Below are positions 17,616-26,120 of a DNA stretch of 51,956 bases, in pieces. The DNA is taken from the NCBI GenBank assembly GCA_902798285.1, contig CADBVZ010000034.1, positions 1 to 51,956 on the forward strand. Reading direction: 5' to 3'. The notes beneath the pieces are model-generated. The model was given only the letters and a program-made list of their open reading frames with translations, was not told the origin of the DNA and ran no database searches. This stretch comes from an uncultured Prevotella sp. (GTDB lineage: Bacteria > Bacteroidota > Bacteroidia > Bacteroidales > Bacteroidaceae). Position numbers and translations under genes: made by a program. Positions within the stretch are counted from its first letter, which is position 1. Each line of letters begins with the position of its first letter.

Positions 17616-18638
17616 ATGCTACAGCAGGATAGTATCTATAGCAACACGTCATCGTCATTCGCAACTAACGACTCGATGGCGCAGAAACCGGCAAAACCGC
17701 AGACACCCTATCAGGTGCTGCGGTTATTGCCGAAAGATGCTACCCCTGCCCAACAGGACTCAGCCATCCAGGCATGGTTCGAACCGAGAGAGATACACTA
17801 TAGCGAACAGCCTGACACACTCCACCTGCCTGGTCATGAAGTACCACGCGACCTGAAGCAGGTTTCCATCCCACAATACTATCGCGAGAATTTCTTCTCT
17901 GCCGACACGCTTTACCATCCTGAACTGGAAGGCGGACGAGTAGGAGTGGCTGGCGACCCAATCCCATATGCCATCCACAACGACAACATTGTCACAGGAT
18001 TGCTCATTGCTAGTTTCCTGCTTATCATGTTCGCCATGTCGCGTATCTCTAGTTTCATGATCCATCAGGCCAAAAACTTCTTCTATACCCCTAAGGTTGA
18101 CCAGGGTTTTACAGAAACGGGTACTGAAATCAAGTTCCAGATTGTCTTTCTAGTGATCACGAGCCTGTACTACGCACTCCTCTTCTACTTCTTTGCTACC
18201 CGCAGGATTGCCGAGACCTTCATCCTATCATCGGAATATGGGCTTCTGGCTATCTTCGCCTTTATGATCTTCGGCTACTTCCTACTGAAGGGATTACTGT
18301 ATACTTTAGTCAATAATATCTTCTTTGAACGTAAGAAGAATTTACATTTCTTAGGTAATCTACTTTTCATAGTGTCCCTGGAAGGGGTCCTTTTATTCCC
18401 CTTGGTACTACTTTTGGCATATTTCCAGTTTTCTATGCAAAATGCCATCAATTACTGCATTTTTATACTCGCTTTAGCCAAAATTCTGACATTTTACAAG
18501 ACTTACATCATCTTTTTTAAACAAAAAGGTTTTTTTCTGCAGATTATTTTGTACTTTTGTGCCCTCGAAATGATACCTTTAGTCATGCTTTGGGGCGGGC
18601 TTTTAGGAATCACGCATTTTTTGAAAGTAAATTATTAG
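17616..18638 (+). CDS. DUF4271 polytopic membrane protein
   Basis: A 340-aa inner-membrane protein of the Bacteroidetes-specific DUF4271 family. The N-terminal 125 residues are soluble and Pro/Gln-rich. At least seven hydrophobic helices follow between about residues 128 and 335, with the basic loop FFERKKNLHF in the middle. No catalytic motif is visible. Its constant position beside hemD in Bacteroidales suggests a housekeeping role, but none is established to my knowledge. Confidence 0.82.
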   Translation: MLQQDSIYSNTSSSFATNDSMAQKPAKPQTPYQVLRLLPKDATPAQQDSAIQAWFEPREIHYSEQPDTLHLPGHEVPRDLKQVSIPQYYRENFFSADTLYHPELEGGRVGVAGDPIPYAIHNDNIVTGLLIASFLLIMFAMSRISSFMIHQAKNFFYTPKVDQGFTETGTEIKFQIVFLVITSLYYALLFYFFATRRIAETFILSSEYGLLAIFAFMIFGYFLLKGLLYTLVNNIFFERKKNLHFLGNLLFIVSLEGVLLFPLVLLLAYFQFSMQNAINYCIFILALAKILTFYKTYIIFFKQKGFFLQIILYFCALEMIPLVMLWGGLLGITHFLKVNY

Positions 18639-18645
18639 GACACAG

Positions 18646-19395
18646 ATGATCAAGAAGATTTTGGTTTCACAACCCAAGCCAACAAGTGAGAAGTCGCCAT
18701 ACTTTGATATTGCGAACAAGTTCGGAGTTGAACTGGTGTTCCGCCCATTTATTAAGGTGGAGCCAATTAGTTCTAAGGATTTCCGCGCACAGAAAGTGAA
18801 CATCCTGGATTATACGGCCGTTGTTTTCACTTCGCGTCACGCCATCGACCATTTCTTCAATATGGCCAAGGAACTGAGAGTGACGATTCCCGAGGATATG
18901 AAATACTTCTGTGTCACAGAAACCATTGCACTCTATATTCAGAAATATGTGCAGTATCGTAAGCGCAAGGTGTTCTTCGGAGAGACAGGCCGTGTGGATG
19001 ACCTCGTGCCTACAATGGTAAAGCACAAGGCTGAGAAATACCTCGTTCCGATGAGTGACGTACACAATGACAAGCTCTCCATCCTGCTCGACTCTAAGAA
19101 GCTGCAGCACAGAGAGTGTATCATGTATAAGACTGTCAGCAACGACTTCACCCCCGAGGAGGTTAAGACGTTCGACTATGATATGCTGATTTTCTTCAGT
19201 CCTTCCGGAATCGAGTCACTCTGCAAGAACTTCCCCAATTTCAAACAGGGAGAGATTGCTATTGCAACATTCGGCCCCACCACAGCTAAGGCTGCTAAGG
19301 ATGCCGGACTCCGACTGGACATCGAGGCCCCCTCTGAGAAATATCCCTCAATGACTGGTGCTCTGCAACACTATCTGCTGGAGAAACAAGGTTAG
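18646..19395 (+). CDS. hemD: Uroporphyrinogen-III synthase family protein
   Basis: A two-domain HemD-like protein of 249 aa, which would cyclise hydroxymethylbilane to uroporphyrinogen III. The VSQPKPTSEKSPY start, VVFTSRHAIDHFF in domain 1 and LIFFSPSGIESL plus IATFGPTTAKAAKDAGL in domain 2 are typical. No other haem-pathway gene is nearby, and many gut Bacteroidales make no full haem pathway, so the biochemical role is less certain than the fold. It is 7 nt downstream of DUF4271. Confidence 0.85.
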   Translation: MIKKILVSQPKPTSEKSPYFDIANKFGVELVFRPFIKVEPISSKDFRAQKVNILDYTAVVFTSRHAIDHFFNMAKELRVTIPEDMKYFCVTETIALYIQKYVQYRKRKVFFGETGRVDDLVPTMVKHKAEKYLVPMSDVHNDKLSILLDSKKLQHRECIMYKTVSNDFTPEEVKTFDYDMLIFFSPSGIESLCKNFPNFKQGEIAIATFGPTTAKAAKDAGLRLDIEAPSEKYPSMTGALQHYLLEKQG

Positions 19396-19400
19396 GACTT

Positions 19401-19790
19401 ATGATGGCGGCTCCTACTTTTAGGAAACAGGAGCGCATCGTCAGCGGAAGGCTGATAGAAACGCTCTTCGGCAAAGGCAGTAGCCAGTCACTGGCCGCCT
19501 ATCCCCTAAGGGCTGTTTACATGCAGACGGAACACCAGGAAGGTCATGCCCCCGTACAGATTCTCATCAGCGTACCCAAGAAACGGTTCAAGCATGCTGT
19601 TGACCGTAACAGGGTAAAGCGTCAAGTCCGAGAGGCATATCGTTGCCACAAGCAACTGCTCAGTGATAGCGTAGTGGAAGGCAAAGAATTGCTAATTGCC
19701 TTTATCTGGTTGTCCGATAGACACTTTCCAACTGAAGAAGTGGAAAAGCGGGTCGTCAGTATCCTGCAACGCATAGCCAAGAAATCATGA
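19401..19790 (+). CDS. rnpA: Ribonuclease P protein component
   Basis: The protein subunit of RNase P, which matures the 5' ends of tRNAs. [17 protein letters not shown] at the N-terminus and the RNA-binding signature [18 protein letters not shown] (about residues 54-71) identify it. The length of 129 aa is normal. It overlaps yidD by 4 nt (ATGA), the classical rnpA-yidD arrangement, here without rpmH or yidC beside it. Confidence 0.93.
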   Translation: MMAAPTFRKQERIVSGRLIETLFGKGSSQSLAAYPLRAVYMQTEHQEGHAPVQILISVPKKRFKHAVDRNRVKRQVREAYRCHKQLLSDSVVEGKELLIAFIWLSDRHFPTEEVEKRVVSILQRIAKKS

Positions 19791-20017
19791 AATGGCTGTC
19801 CCACATATTATCTTGCCTTTTGGTACTCCCCATCCGCTTTTACCAATTGTGCATTTCTCCCCTGCTTGGGCCTTCATGCCGATTTACGCCCACATGCAGT
19901 GAATATGCCAAGGAAGCTATCATGAAGCATGGCCCCATCAAGGGACTCGGATTGGCCATCTGGCGTATTTTAAGGTGTAATCCTTGGGGAGGCAGTGGAT
20001 ACGACCCGGTTCCATAA
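19787..20017 (+). CDS. yidD: Membrane protein insertion efficiency factor YidD
   Basis: A 76-aa protein that helps YidC-dependent membrane protein insertion. The hallmark [20 protein letters not shown] with its cysteines and the C-terminal [14 protein letters not shown] are fully conserved. It is coupled to rnpA by an ATGA overlap. Confidence 0.96.
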   Translation: MKWLSHILSCLLVLPIRFYQLCISPLLGPSCRFTPTCSEYAKEAIMKHGPIKGLGLAIWRILRCNPWGGSGYDPVP

Positions 20018-20057
20018 TAATATATATAAAGTATAAAAGTAAAAATAAAAAAGATAT

Positions 20058-21353
20058 ATGAAGAATTTTGTTGAAGAACTGAAATGGCGCGGTATGCTGG
20101 CACAGATGATGCCAGGAACAGAAGAACTGCTCCAGAAAGAAATGGTGACAGCCTACCTGGGTACTGACCCCACGGCTGATTCACTGCACATCGGACACCT
20201 GTGTGGTATCATGATGCTCCGTCACCTGCAGCGTTGTGGGCACCGTCCCATTATCCTAGTAGGTGGTGCTACAGGTATGATCGGTGACCCCTCTGGCAAA
20301 AGCCAGGAGCGCAACCTCCTCAACAACGAGACTCTCTATCATAATCAGGAGTGCATCAAAAAGCAGGTTGCCAAGTTCCTCGACTTCGAGTCAAAAGAGC
20401 CCAATGCAGCTATCATGGTTAACAACTATGACTGGATGAAGGACTTTACTTTCCTCGACTTTGCCCGTGAGGTGGGTAAGCATATCACCGTGAACTATAT
20501 GATGGCTAAGGAAAGTGTACAGCAGCGCCTGAATGGTACGGCTCGCGACGGTCTTAGCTTCACAGAGTTCACCTATCAGTTGCTGCAGGGTTACGACTTC
20601 CTGTACCTCTATCAGCACTATGGCGTAAAACTGCAGTTAGGCGGTAACGACCAGTGGGGTAATATGACTACTGGTACAGAGTTGATTCGTCGCACGCTAG
20701 GTAACGAGGTAGAGACCTTTGCCCTTACCTGTCCGCTCATTACCAAGAGCGACGGTAAGAAGTTCGGTAAGACAGAGAGCGGTAACATCTGGCTCGATCC
20801 TGCCCGCACCACTCCGTATAAGTTCTACCAGTTCTGGCTGAACGTGAGCGACGAGGATGCTGAACGTTATATCAAGATCTTCACCTCACTCGAGAAGGAC
20901 GTTATCGATGCCCTTATCGAGGAGCACAAGCAGGATCCTGGTCGTCGTATCCTCCAGAAGCGTCTGGCTGAGGAGGTAACAGTAATGGTTCACTCTCAGG
21001 AGGCTCTCGACACCGCTATTGAGGCATCAAACATCCTCTTCGGCAAGTCTACTAAAGAGAATCTTGAGAAACTTGATGAGCAGACTTTCCTCGACGTGTT
21101 CGATGGTGTACCTCAGTTCGAGATTGGCAAGGATCAGTTGGGTCAGCCCGCTATCGAGGTGCTGACTACAGCAGCTCCTGTATTCCCCTCAAAGGGTGAG
21201 ATGCGTAAGATGGTACAGGGTGGTGGCGTTTCACTTAACAAGGAGAAACTGGCCGATCAGAATCGTGCCATTACTGCCGAAGATCTCATCGATGGCAAAT
21301 ATCTTTTGGCCCAAAAAGGCAAAAAGAACTACTACTTGCTGATTGTAAAGTAA
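20058..21353 (+). CDS. tyrS: Tyrosyl-tRNA synthetase
   Basis: Class I aminoacyl-tRNA synthetase of 431 aa. The HIGH motif appears as DSLHIGHL (about residues 41-48), and the KMSKS loop is the TyrRS-type KKFGKTESG (near 235). [14 protein letters not shown] and [11 protein letters not shown] bind tyrosine. The C-terminal S4-like RNA-binding domain spans about 360-431. A perfect inverted repeat follows and probably ends the operon. Confidence 0.97.
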   Translation: MKNFVEELKWRGMLAQMMPGTEELLQKEMVTAYLGTDPTADSLHIGHLCGIMMLRHLQRCGHRPIILVGGATGMIGDPSGKSQERNLLNNETLYHNQECIKKQVAKFLDFESKEPNAAIMVNNYDWMKDFTFLDFAREVGKHITVNYMMAKESVQQRLNGTARDGLSFTEFTYQLLQGYDFLYLYQHYGVKLQLGGNDQWGNMTTGTELIRRTLGNEVETFALTCPLITKSDGKKFGKTESGNIWLDPARTTPYKFYQFWLNVSDEDAERYIKIFTSLEKDVIDALIEEHKQDPGRRILQKRLAEEVTVMVHSQEALDTAIEASNILFGKSTKENLEKLDEQTFLDVFDGVPQFEIGKDQLGQPAIEVLTTAAPVFPSKGEMRKMVQGGGVSLNKEKLADQNRAITAEDLIDGKYLLAQKGKKNYYLLIVK

Positions 21354-21362
21354 GAAAGATAA

Positions 21363-21401
21363 GTGAAAATTTGGCGGTATGCCAAATTTTCACTACCTTT
21401 G
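21363..21401 (+). promoter_or_regulatory. tRNA-Gln promoter overlapped by a perfect inverted repeat
   Basis: TTTG (21370-21373), 20 nt, TACCTTTG (21394-21401) forms the promoter. A perfect 13-bp inverted repeat (GTGAAAATTTGGC at 21363-21375, GCCAAATTTTCAC at 21381-21393, 5-nt loop) covers the -33 box and ends at the base before the -7 box. It may double as the tyrS terminator. Confidence 0.8.
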
Positions 21402-21412
21402 CAACCGCATCC

Positions 21413-21483
21413 TGGACGATGGTGTAATGGTAACACTACAGGTTTTGGTTCTGTCATTCCCGGTTCGAATCCGAGTCGTCCAA
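21413..21483 (+). tRNA. tRNA-Gln (UUG)
   Basis: The acceptor arms TGGACGA (21413-21419) and TCGTCCA (21476-21482) pair fully. The D stem is GTGT/ACAC, and the anticodon stem ACAGG/TCTGT holds the loop TTTTGGT with anticodon TTG at 21445-21447. The T loop is TTCGAAT; its stem CCCGG/CCGAG has one C-A mismatch. CCA is not encoded. Confidence 0.93.
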
Positions 21484-21553
21484 CTTTCCACATATATTTA
21501 ATGTACGCGCGAAAACGTTTTCAGTAGTTTTTTTCTTTTTTAAGTATTCTTTT

Positions 21554-21584
21554 TTTGCCATCCACATATTATTTCGTAATTTTG
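21554..21584 (+). promoter_or_regulatory. Promoter of kduI-kduD
   Basis: TTTG (21554-21557), 19 nt, TAATTTTG (21577-21584), then an AGGAAGG ribosome-binding site before ATG 21607. Confidence 0.8.
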
Positions 21585-21606
21585 CAGGCAACAAACGAGG
21601 AAGGAT

Positions 21607-22449
21607 ATGAAAACTAACTACGAAATACGATACGCGGCCCATCCGGAGGATGCCAAGCATTACGATACAGCCCGCCTGCGCCGCGACTTCCTGATAGAAA
21701 AGCTGTTTGCCTCTGACGAGGTGAATATGGTTTACTCGATGTACGACCGTATGGTCGTTGGTGGCGCGATGCCCGTTGGTGAAGTGTTGAAACTGGAGGC
21801 TATTGATCCTCTGAAGGCAGATTTCTTCACCACCCGTCGTGAGATTGGTATCTACAATGTAGGTGGCTCAGGAAAAGTCAAAGTGGGCGAAGATATTTTT
21901 GTGTTGGGTTATAAAGAAGCTCTCTATATCGGACGTGGCGACCGTGATGTCACCTTCAGCAGTAATGACGCTCTGAACCCAGCCAAGTTCTATTTCAACT
22001 CCACCACTGCCCACGCTGCATATCCTTGTAGGAAGATTACGAAGCAGGATGCCGTTGTGGCACATATGGGAAGCCTTAAGATGTCGAACGAGCGTAACAT
22101 CAACAAGATGATTGTGAACCAGGTGCTCGCTACCTGCCAACTACAGATGGGCATGACCGAGTTGGCTACTGGTTCTGTATGGAACACGATGCCTGCCCAT
22201 GTACATAGTCGCAGAATGGAGGCTTATTTCTATTTCGAATTGCCCGAGGATCAAGCTGCGTGCCACTTTATGGGAGAGCCTCAGGAGACGCGTCACATCT
22301 GGCTTCACAACGAACAGGCTGTTCTCTCACCCGAATGGAGCATCCATAGCGCTGCTGCTACCCATAACTACACCTTCATCTGGGGTATGGGTGGCGAGAA
22401 TCTCGACTATGGCGACCAGGACTTTTCAGAAATTACTGATTTAAAATAA
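21607..22449 (+). CDS. kduI: 5-dehydro-4-deoxy-D-glucuronate isomerase
   Basis: Converts 5-keto-4-deoxyuronate, the product of unsaturated uronate from pectin or glycosaminoglycans, to 2,5-diketo-3-deoxygluconate. The cupin protein is 280 aa, the exact family length. The metal site HVHSRRMEAYFYFELPEDQ and the C-terminal HNYTFIWGMGGENLDYGDQD are conserved. It forms an operon with kduD, which acts on its product. The rest of a uronate-use pathway is not in the window. Confidence 0.96.
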   Translation: MKTNYEIRYAAHPEDAKHYDTARLRRDFLIEKLFASDEVNMVYSMYDRMVVGGAMPVGEVLKLEAIDPLKADFFTTRREIGIYNVGGSGKVKVGEDIFVLGYKEALYIGRGDRDVTFSSNDALNPAKFYFNSTTAHAAYPCRKITKQDAVVAHMGSLKMSNERNINKMIVNQVLATCQLQMGMTELATGSVWNTMPAHVHSRRMEAYFYFELPEDQAACHFMGEPQETRHIWLHNEQAVLSPEWSIHSAAATHNYTFIWGMGGENLDYGDQDFSEITDLK

Positions 22450-22470
22450 ACTTCTAAAACAAACAGAATT

Positions 22471-23274
22471 ATGGCAAATTTATTTTCACTCGAAGGTAAG
22501 AACGCCTGGATTACAGGTGCCTCTTACGGTATTGGTTTCAACATTGCCAAGGCTTTCGTAGCTGCAGGTATTAAGAACATCATCTTCAACGACATCAATG
22601 AGGCTGCTCTTGAGCGTGGCCTGGCTAACTACAAGGAGGCTGGTATCGAGAACGTGAAGGGTTATGTATGCGACGTGACCGACGAGAACGCCGTTAAGGA
22701 ACTTGTGGAGAAGATCCACGCTGAGGTAGGTCAGATTGACATCCTTGTTAACAATGCGGGTATCATCAAGCGTATTCCTATGCACGAAATGAAGCGCTCT
22801 GAGTTCCAGCAGGTCATCGATGTAGACCTTGTGGCTCCTTATATTGTTAGCGCAGCCGTTATCCCTGAGATGATGGAGCGTCGCGAAGGTAAGATCATCA
22901 ACATCTGTTCTATGATGTCTGAGCTGGGGCGTGAGACAGTTTCTGCATACGCAGCCGCCAAGGGTGGTCTGAAGATGCTGACTCGCAACATCTGCTCTGA
23001 GTATGGTGAGTACAACATCCAGTGTAATGGTATTGGTCCGGGTTACATCGCTACTCCTCAGACAGCTCCTCTCCGTGAGCGTCAGCCAGACGGTAGCCGT
23101 CATCCGTTCGATTTATTTATCTGCGCCAAGACACCTGCTGGCCGCTGGCTCGATCCTTCTGAGTTGGGTGGTCCCGCTGTGTTCCTCGCATCTCATGCTT
23201 CTGACGCAGTAAACGGCCATGTGCTCTATGTTGATGGCGGTATCCTCGCCTACATTGGCAAGCAGCCTAAATAA
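22471..23274 (+). CDS. kduD: 2-deoxy-D-gluconate 3-dehydrogenase (KduD)
   Basis: A short-chain dehydrogenase that reduces 2,5-diketo-3-deoxygluconate to KDG with NAD(P)H. It shows the cofactor motif TGASYGIGFN (about residues 15-24), NNAGI, and the catalytic Ser-Tyr-Lys (INICSMMSELG, YAAAKGG). The length of 267 aa and the pairing with kduI make the KduD call firm over a generic SDR. The operon ends at the bidirectional terminator after 23290. Confidence 0.94.
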   Translation: MANLFSLEGKNAWITGASYGIGFNIAKAFVAAGIKNIIFNDINEAALERGLANYKEAGIENVKGYVCDVTDENAVKELVEKIHAEVGQIDILVNNAGIIKRIPMHEMKRSEFQQVIDVDLVAPYIVSAAVIPEMMERREGKIINICSMMSELGRETVSAYAAAKGGLKMLTRNICSEYGEYNIQCNGIGPGYIATPQTAPLRERQPDGSRHPFDLFICAKTPAGRWLDPSELGGPAVFLASHASDAVNGHVLYVDGGILAYIGKQPK

Positions 23275-23290
23275 AGAGATACAATAAATA

Positions 23291-23325
23291 ATTAAGGGGC
23301 TCCGATTGGAACCCCTTAATTTTTA
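23291..23325. terminator. Bidirectional terminator between kduD and HU gene
   Basis: ATTAAGGGG (23291-23299) pairs with CCCCTTAAT (23312-23320) and T-runs follow on both sides, serving two convergent genes. Confidence 0.88.
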
Positions 23326-23340
23326 TTTACAATCCGAAGA

Positions 23341-23610
23341 TTACAGAGCAGCTGTGAGCTCAGCACCAGCCTTGAACTTAGCTACCTTCTTAGCAGCGAT
23401 CTTAATCTTCTGCTTGGTTGCGGGGTTGATACCCTCACGAGCCGGGCGCTTGTTTACGCTGAAAGTACCGAAACCTACGAGCTGTACCTTATCACCTGCT
23501 ACGAGAGCACCCTTAATAGCTGCTACTGTTGCATCGAGAGCCTTCTTGGCGTCTACCTTTGAGAGACCTGCACCTGCTGCAATCTTCTCTACCAATTCTG
23601 TTTTGTTCAT
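23341..23610 (-). CDS. HU-family DNA-binding protein
   Basis: An 89-aa histone-like protein that bends and compacts [29 protein letters not shown] is the dimerisation helix pair, and [22 protein letters not shown] is the DNA-binding arm with the intercalating Pro (NPAT). Composition is Ala/Lys-rich with highly biased codons, as in a strongly expressed gene. A minus-strand -7 box (TATATTTG) lies at 23675-23682. Confidence 0.96.
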   Translation of the reverse strand: MNKTELVEKIAAGAGLSKVDAKKALDATVAAIKGALVAGDKVQLVGFGTFSVNKRPAREGINPATKQKIKIAAKKVAKFKAGAELTAAL

Positions 23611-23674
23611 AATTGAGATAATTTTAAAATGAATTATTTAATAGTAATAACTAATATATAGTCGAATTTCACGG

Positions 23675-23682
23675 CAAATATA
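23675..23682 (-). promoter_or_regulatory. -7 box of the HU gene
   Basis: Minus-strand TATATTTG followed by GCCGTG, 65 nt upstream of the HU start codon. Confidence 0.6.
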
Positions 23683-23787
23683 GTAGAAAGTATTCAAAGA
23701 AACAACAAAAAAAAGGAAAAAATTACTTTTTTAATGAAAAATAATTGTCTTCGCGCTCTTTTTGGCATAAAAAAGAGATATTTTTCG

Positions 23788-23795
23788 TAATTTTG
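23788..23795 (+). promoter_or_regulatory. -7 box of the rhomboid gene
   Basis: TAATTTTG with a possible TTTG at 23761-23764, a spacing of 23 nt, slightly long. The gene starts at 23866. Confidence 0.6.
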
Positions 23796-23865
23796 CGCCC
23801 AAAACGTGCAATAAGGCACATAATGAGAAAAAGAACAAAACGTTAAACGACAAACAGAAAACAAT

Positions 23866-24795
23866 ATGATGTTCCGCATACCCACTATTACAAAGAATCT
23901 GCTGATTATTAACCTAATCGCATTCTTCGCTACATTCGTACTCCAATTACGGGGGTTCGATTTGGCAAACGTCGGAGGTCTGCACTTTTTCATGGCCAGC
24001 GACTTCCACCTGTACCAACTGGTGACCTATCTTTTCCTCCACGCCAATTTCATGCATATCCTGAGTAATATGTTCGGACTCTGGATGTTCGGTTGCGTGA
24101 TTGAGAATGTATGGGGACCCAAGAAATTCCTTTTTTATTACATTTCTTGTGGTATCGGTGCAGGATTATTACAGGAAATAGCTCAGTTAGGCTCATTCTA
24201 TATGATGATTTCAGAACAGGATCCAAACGTGAGTTTTGGTGAAATATTCGCCATCGGCCAGCAGTTGAGTCATCAACTAAACGCCTGGACTACGATTGGT
24301 GCATCGGGAGCTGTTTATGCCGTTATTCTGGCTTTTGGAATGACTTTCCCCAACGAGCGCTTGTTTATCATCCCGTTCCCCTTCCCCATCAAGGCAAAAT
24401 GGTTCGTACTGTTTTATGTGGCCATCGAGTTCTTCTCTGCATTAGGATCGAGTGGCGACGGCGTAGCCCATACGGCCCACTTAGGAGGTATGTTGTTCGG
24501 ATTCCTGATGATTCGCTATTGGAATCGTCATCCCAGTTCTGGTTTTGATCGTGGACGGGGTCAGCAGTTCTTCGAGAATCTGAAGCGTAACTTTGAACAG
24601 CGCCAACAGCAACGGGGCAACAATATGCATGCCGAACGGGGTGGTTCGAAAGAGGACGATCGCGAGTTCAATGCCCGTAAACATCAGAATCAGGAGGAGA
24701 TTGATGCCATTCTCGACAAGATTCGTAAGAGTGGCTATGACAGCCTGACCAAGGAAGAAAAGAAAAAACTCTTCGATGCAAGCAACCAGCGATGA
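23866..24795 (+). CDS. Rhomboid-family intramembrane serine protease
   Basis: A six-helix intramembrane protease of 309 aa. The catalytic dyad is visible as Ser147 in IGASGAVYA and His205 in AHTAHLGG. The N-terminal helix 1 (about 10-30) and the loop HANFMHILSNMFGLWMFG are typical. A charged Gln/Arg-rich cytoplasmic tail occupies 235-309. The next gene overlaps by ATGA. Substrates are unknown. Confidence 0.93.
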   Translation: MMFRIPTITKNLLIINLIAFFATFVLQLRGFDLANVGGLHFFMASDFHLYQLVTYLFLHANFMHILSNMFGLWMFGCVIENVWGPKKFLFYYISCGIGAGLLQEIAQLGSFYMMISEQDPNVSFGEIFAIGQQLSHQLNAWTTIGASGAVYAVILAFGMTFPNERLFIIPFPFPIKAKWFVLFYVAIEFFSALGSSGDGVAHTAHLGGMLFGFLMIRYWNRHPSSGFDRGRGQQFFENLKRNFEQRQQQRGNNMHAERGGSKEDDREFNARKHQNQEEIDAILDKIRKSGYDSLTKEEKKKLFDASNQR

Positions 24796-25886
24796 TTAAA
24801 CAACTCAAGTCGTTTACGATTAATCTGGTGGCTGGTGCCAATGTAGCAACGGTGTTGCTGATGGTGCTGGCTGGCTATTCCGACCATCTGAATCCTCAGG
24901 AGCATCCCCTGCTCTCATGCATGGGTATGACCTTCCCTGTATTTCTTGTGGTTAACCTGCTGTTTCTCTTTTTCTGGCTTACATTCAAATGGAAGAAGAT
25001 TTGGATTCCCATCGTGGGTTATGCTTTGGTATATGTACCTCTCACCATCTATATGCCCATCCACAAGTCGCAGACGGTACCCGAGGGAACTATCAAACTC
25101 TTGTCATATAACGTATGCCAATATGGAGGCAACTACAAATATGAATATGGTTTCGAAACCGTTTACGACTATCTGAAGGATCAGGATGCCGACATCGTAT
25201 GCCTACAGGAGGATGTCGACACTTGGCGGCGGTTCTGTTTCCAATGGTACAAAAAGATATATGCCTATAATGACACCACCATCTTCCGTAACGATCCCAA
25301 TGGCATGAATGGCGTGGGCATACACACAAAATTCCCTATCCTGAAAAAAGAACGCATACCCTATAACTCCGTTGGCAACGGATCTGTGGCCTATTATCTG
25401 AAGATTAACAACGACACGGTGATTGTGATTAACAACCACCTGGAAGGAACGCATCTATCAAATGAGGACCGCGATGTCTACAAGCGTATGTTAAAAGGCA
25501 AGATGGAGCGCGATACTGCCAAGGCTGAAACGATGATGCTGATAGGAAAACTTGGTAAATATGCTGCCAAACGAGCCCCCGAGGCAGAGGCTGTTCATGA
25601 GTATATCGAGAGCCATCGTCAATATCCGTTGATAGTGTGTGGCGACTTTAACGACAACCCCATCAGCTACTCCCGCCGTACCATCGCACAAGGGCTGACA
25701 GATTGCTACAAAGAGACTGGATGTGGCATCGGTTTGTCATATAATCAGAAAGGATTTTTCTTCCGTATCGACCACATCTTCTGCTCCGACCATTTCACAC
25801 CCTATAATTGCGAAATAGACTCAAAAATGGATGCAAGTGACCATTATCCTATCATTTGCAGGCTAAAATTAGCCGATAAACCTTAA
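24792..25886 (+). CDS. Endonuclease/exonuclease/phosphatase family membrane protein
   Basis: Two or three hydrophobic N-terminal helices (about residues 8-30, 48-65 and 70-90) anchor an exo-endo-phosphatase domain from about 105. Its motifs are LLSYNVCQYG, VCLQED, NNHLEGTH, ICGDFNDNP and the catalytic SDHYPIIC at the C-terminus. The domain faces the periplasm by topology. Members act on nucleic acids, lipids or phosphoesters, so the substrate cannot be given. It is coupled to the rhomboid gene by an ATGA overlap. Confidence 0.88.
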   Translation: MIKQLKSFTINLVAGANVATVLLMVLAGYSDHLNPQEHPLLSCMGMTFPVFLVVNLLFLFFWLTFKWKKIWIPIVGYALVYVPLTIYMPIHKSQTVPEGTIKLLSYNVCQYGGNYKYEYGFETVYDYLKDQDADIVCLQEDVDTWRRFCFQWYKKIYAYNDTTIFRNDPNGMNGVGIHTKFPILKKERIPYNSVGNGSVAYYLKINNDTVIVINNHLEGTHLSNEDRDVYKRMLKGKMERDTAKAETMMLIGKLGKYAAKRAPEAEAVHEYIESHRQYPLIVCGDFNDNPISYSRRTIAQGLTDCYKETGCGIGLSYNQKGFFFRIDHIFCSDHFTPYNCEIDSKMDASDHYPIICRLKLADKP

Positions 25887-25891
25887 AAAAT

Positions 25892-25921
25892 CAAGGAAAA
25901 ACGCCAATAAATTTTTCCTTG
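25892..25921. repeat. Perfect hairpin upstream of the secDF promoter
   Basis: CAAGGAAAAA (25892-25901) and TTTTTCCTTG (25912-25921) form a perfect 10-bp stem just after the exonuclease-family gene; it may terminate that operon. Confidence 0.7.
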
Positions 25922-25935
25922 TCTAAAAAAATGCC

Positions 25936-25943
25936 TATATTTG
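25936..25943 (+). promoter_or_regulatory. -7 box of secDF
   Basis: TATATTTG matches TAnnTTTG, 57 nt before ATG 26001. No TTTG at the expected -33 position. Confidence 0.65.
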
Positions 25944-26000
25944 CACGCTCAAATATACGCGAACAGAATAAATAATAAATAAATAACAGTTAAAATCAAA

Positions 26001-26120
26001 ATGCAAAACAAAGGAATTGTAAAATTTATCGCAGTGCTTCTGATTCTCGTGTGCTGCTTCTACCTTTCCTTCTCATTCGTGACACGCCATAGATGGAGAT
26101 TGGCCTGGGTCTTGACCTGA
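26001..26120 (+). pseudogene. secDF: SecDF N-terminal fragment (first membrane helix)
   Basis: This frame starts MQNKGIVKFIAVLLILVCC and runs through SFSFVTRH, which is the start and first helix of Bacteroidales SecDF, then goes out of frame (RWRLAWVLT) and stops at 26120. The rest of SecDF continues in a different frame from about 26093. In relatives roughly 40 residues lie between VTRH and the MEIGLGLDLKGG motif, so about 120 nt seem to be missing at the junction near 26091. The promoter and start codon are intact. Confidence 0.85.
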
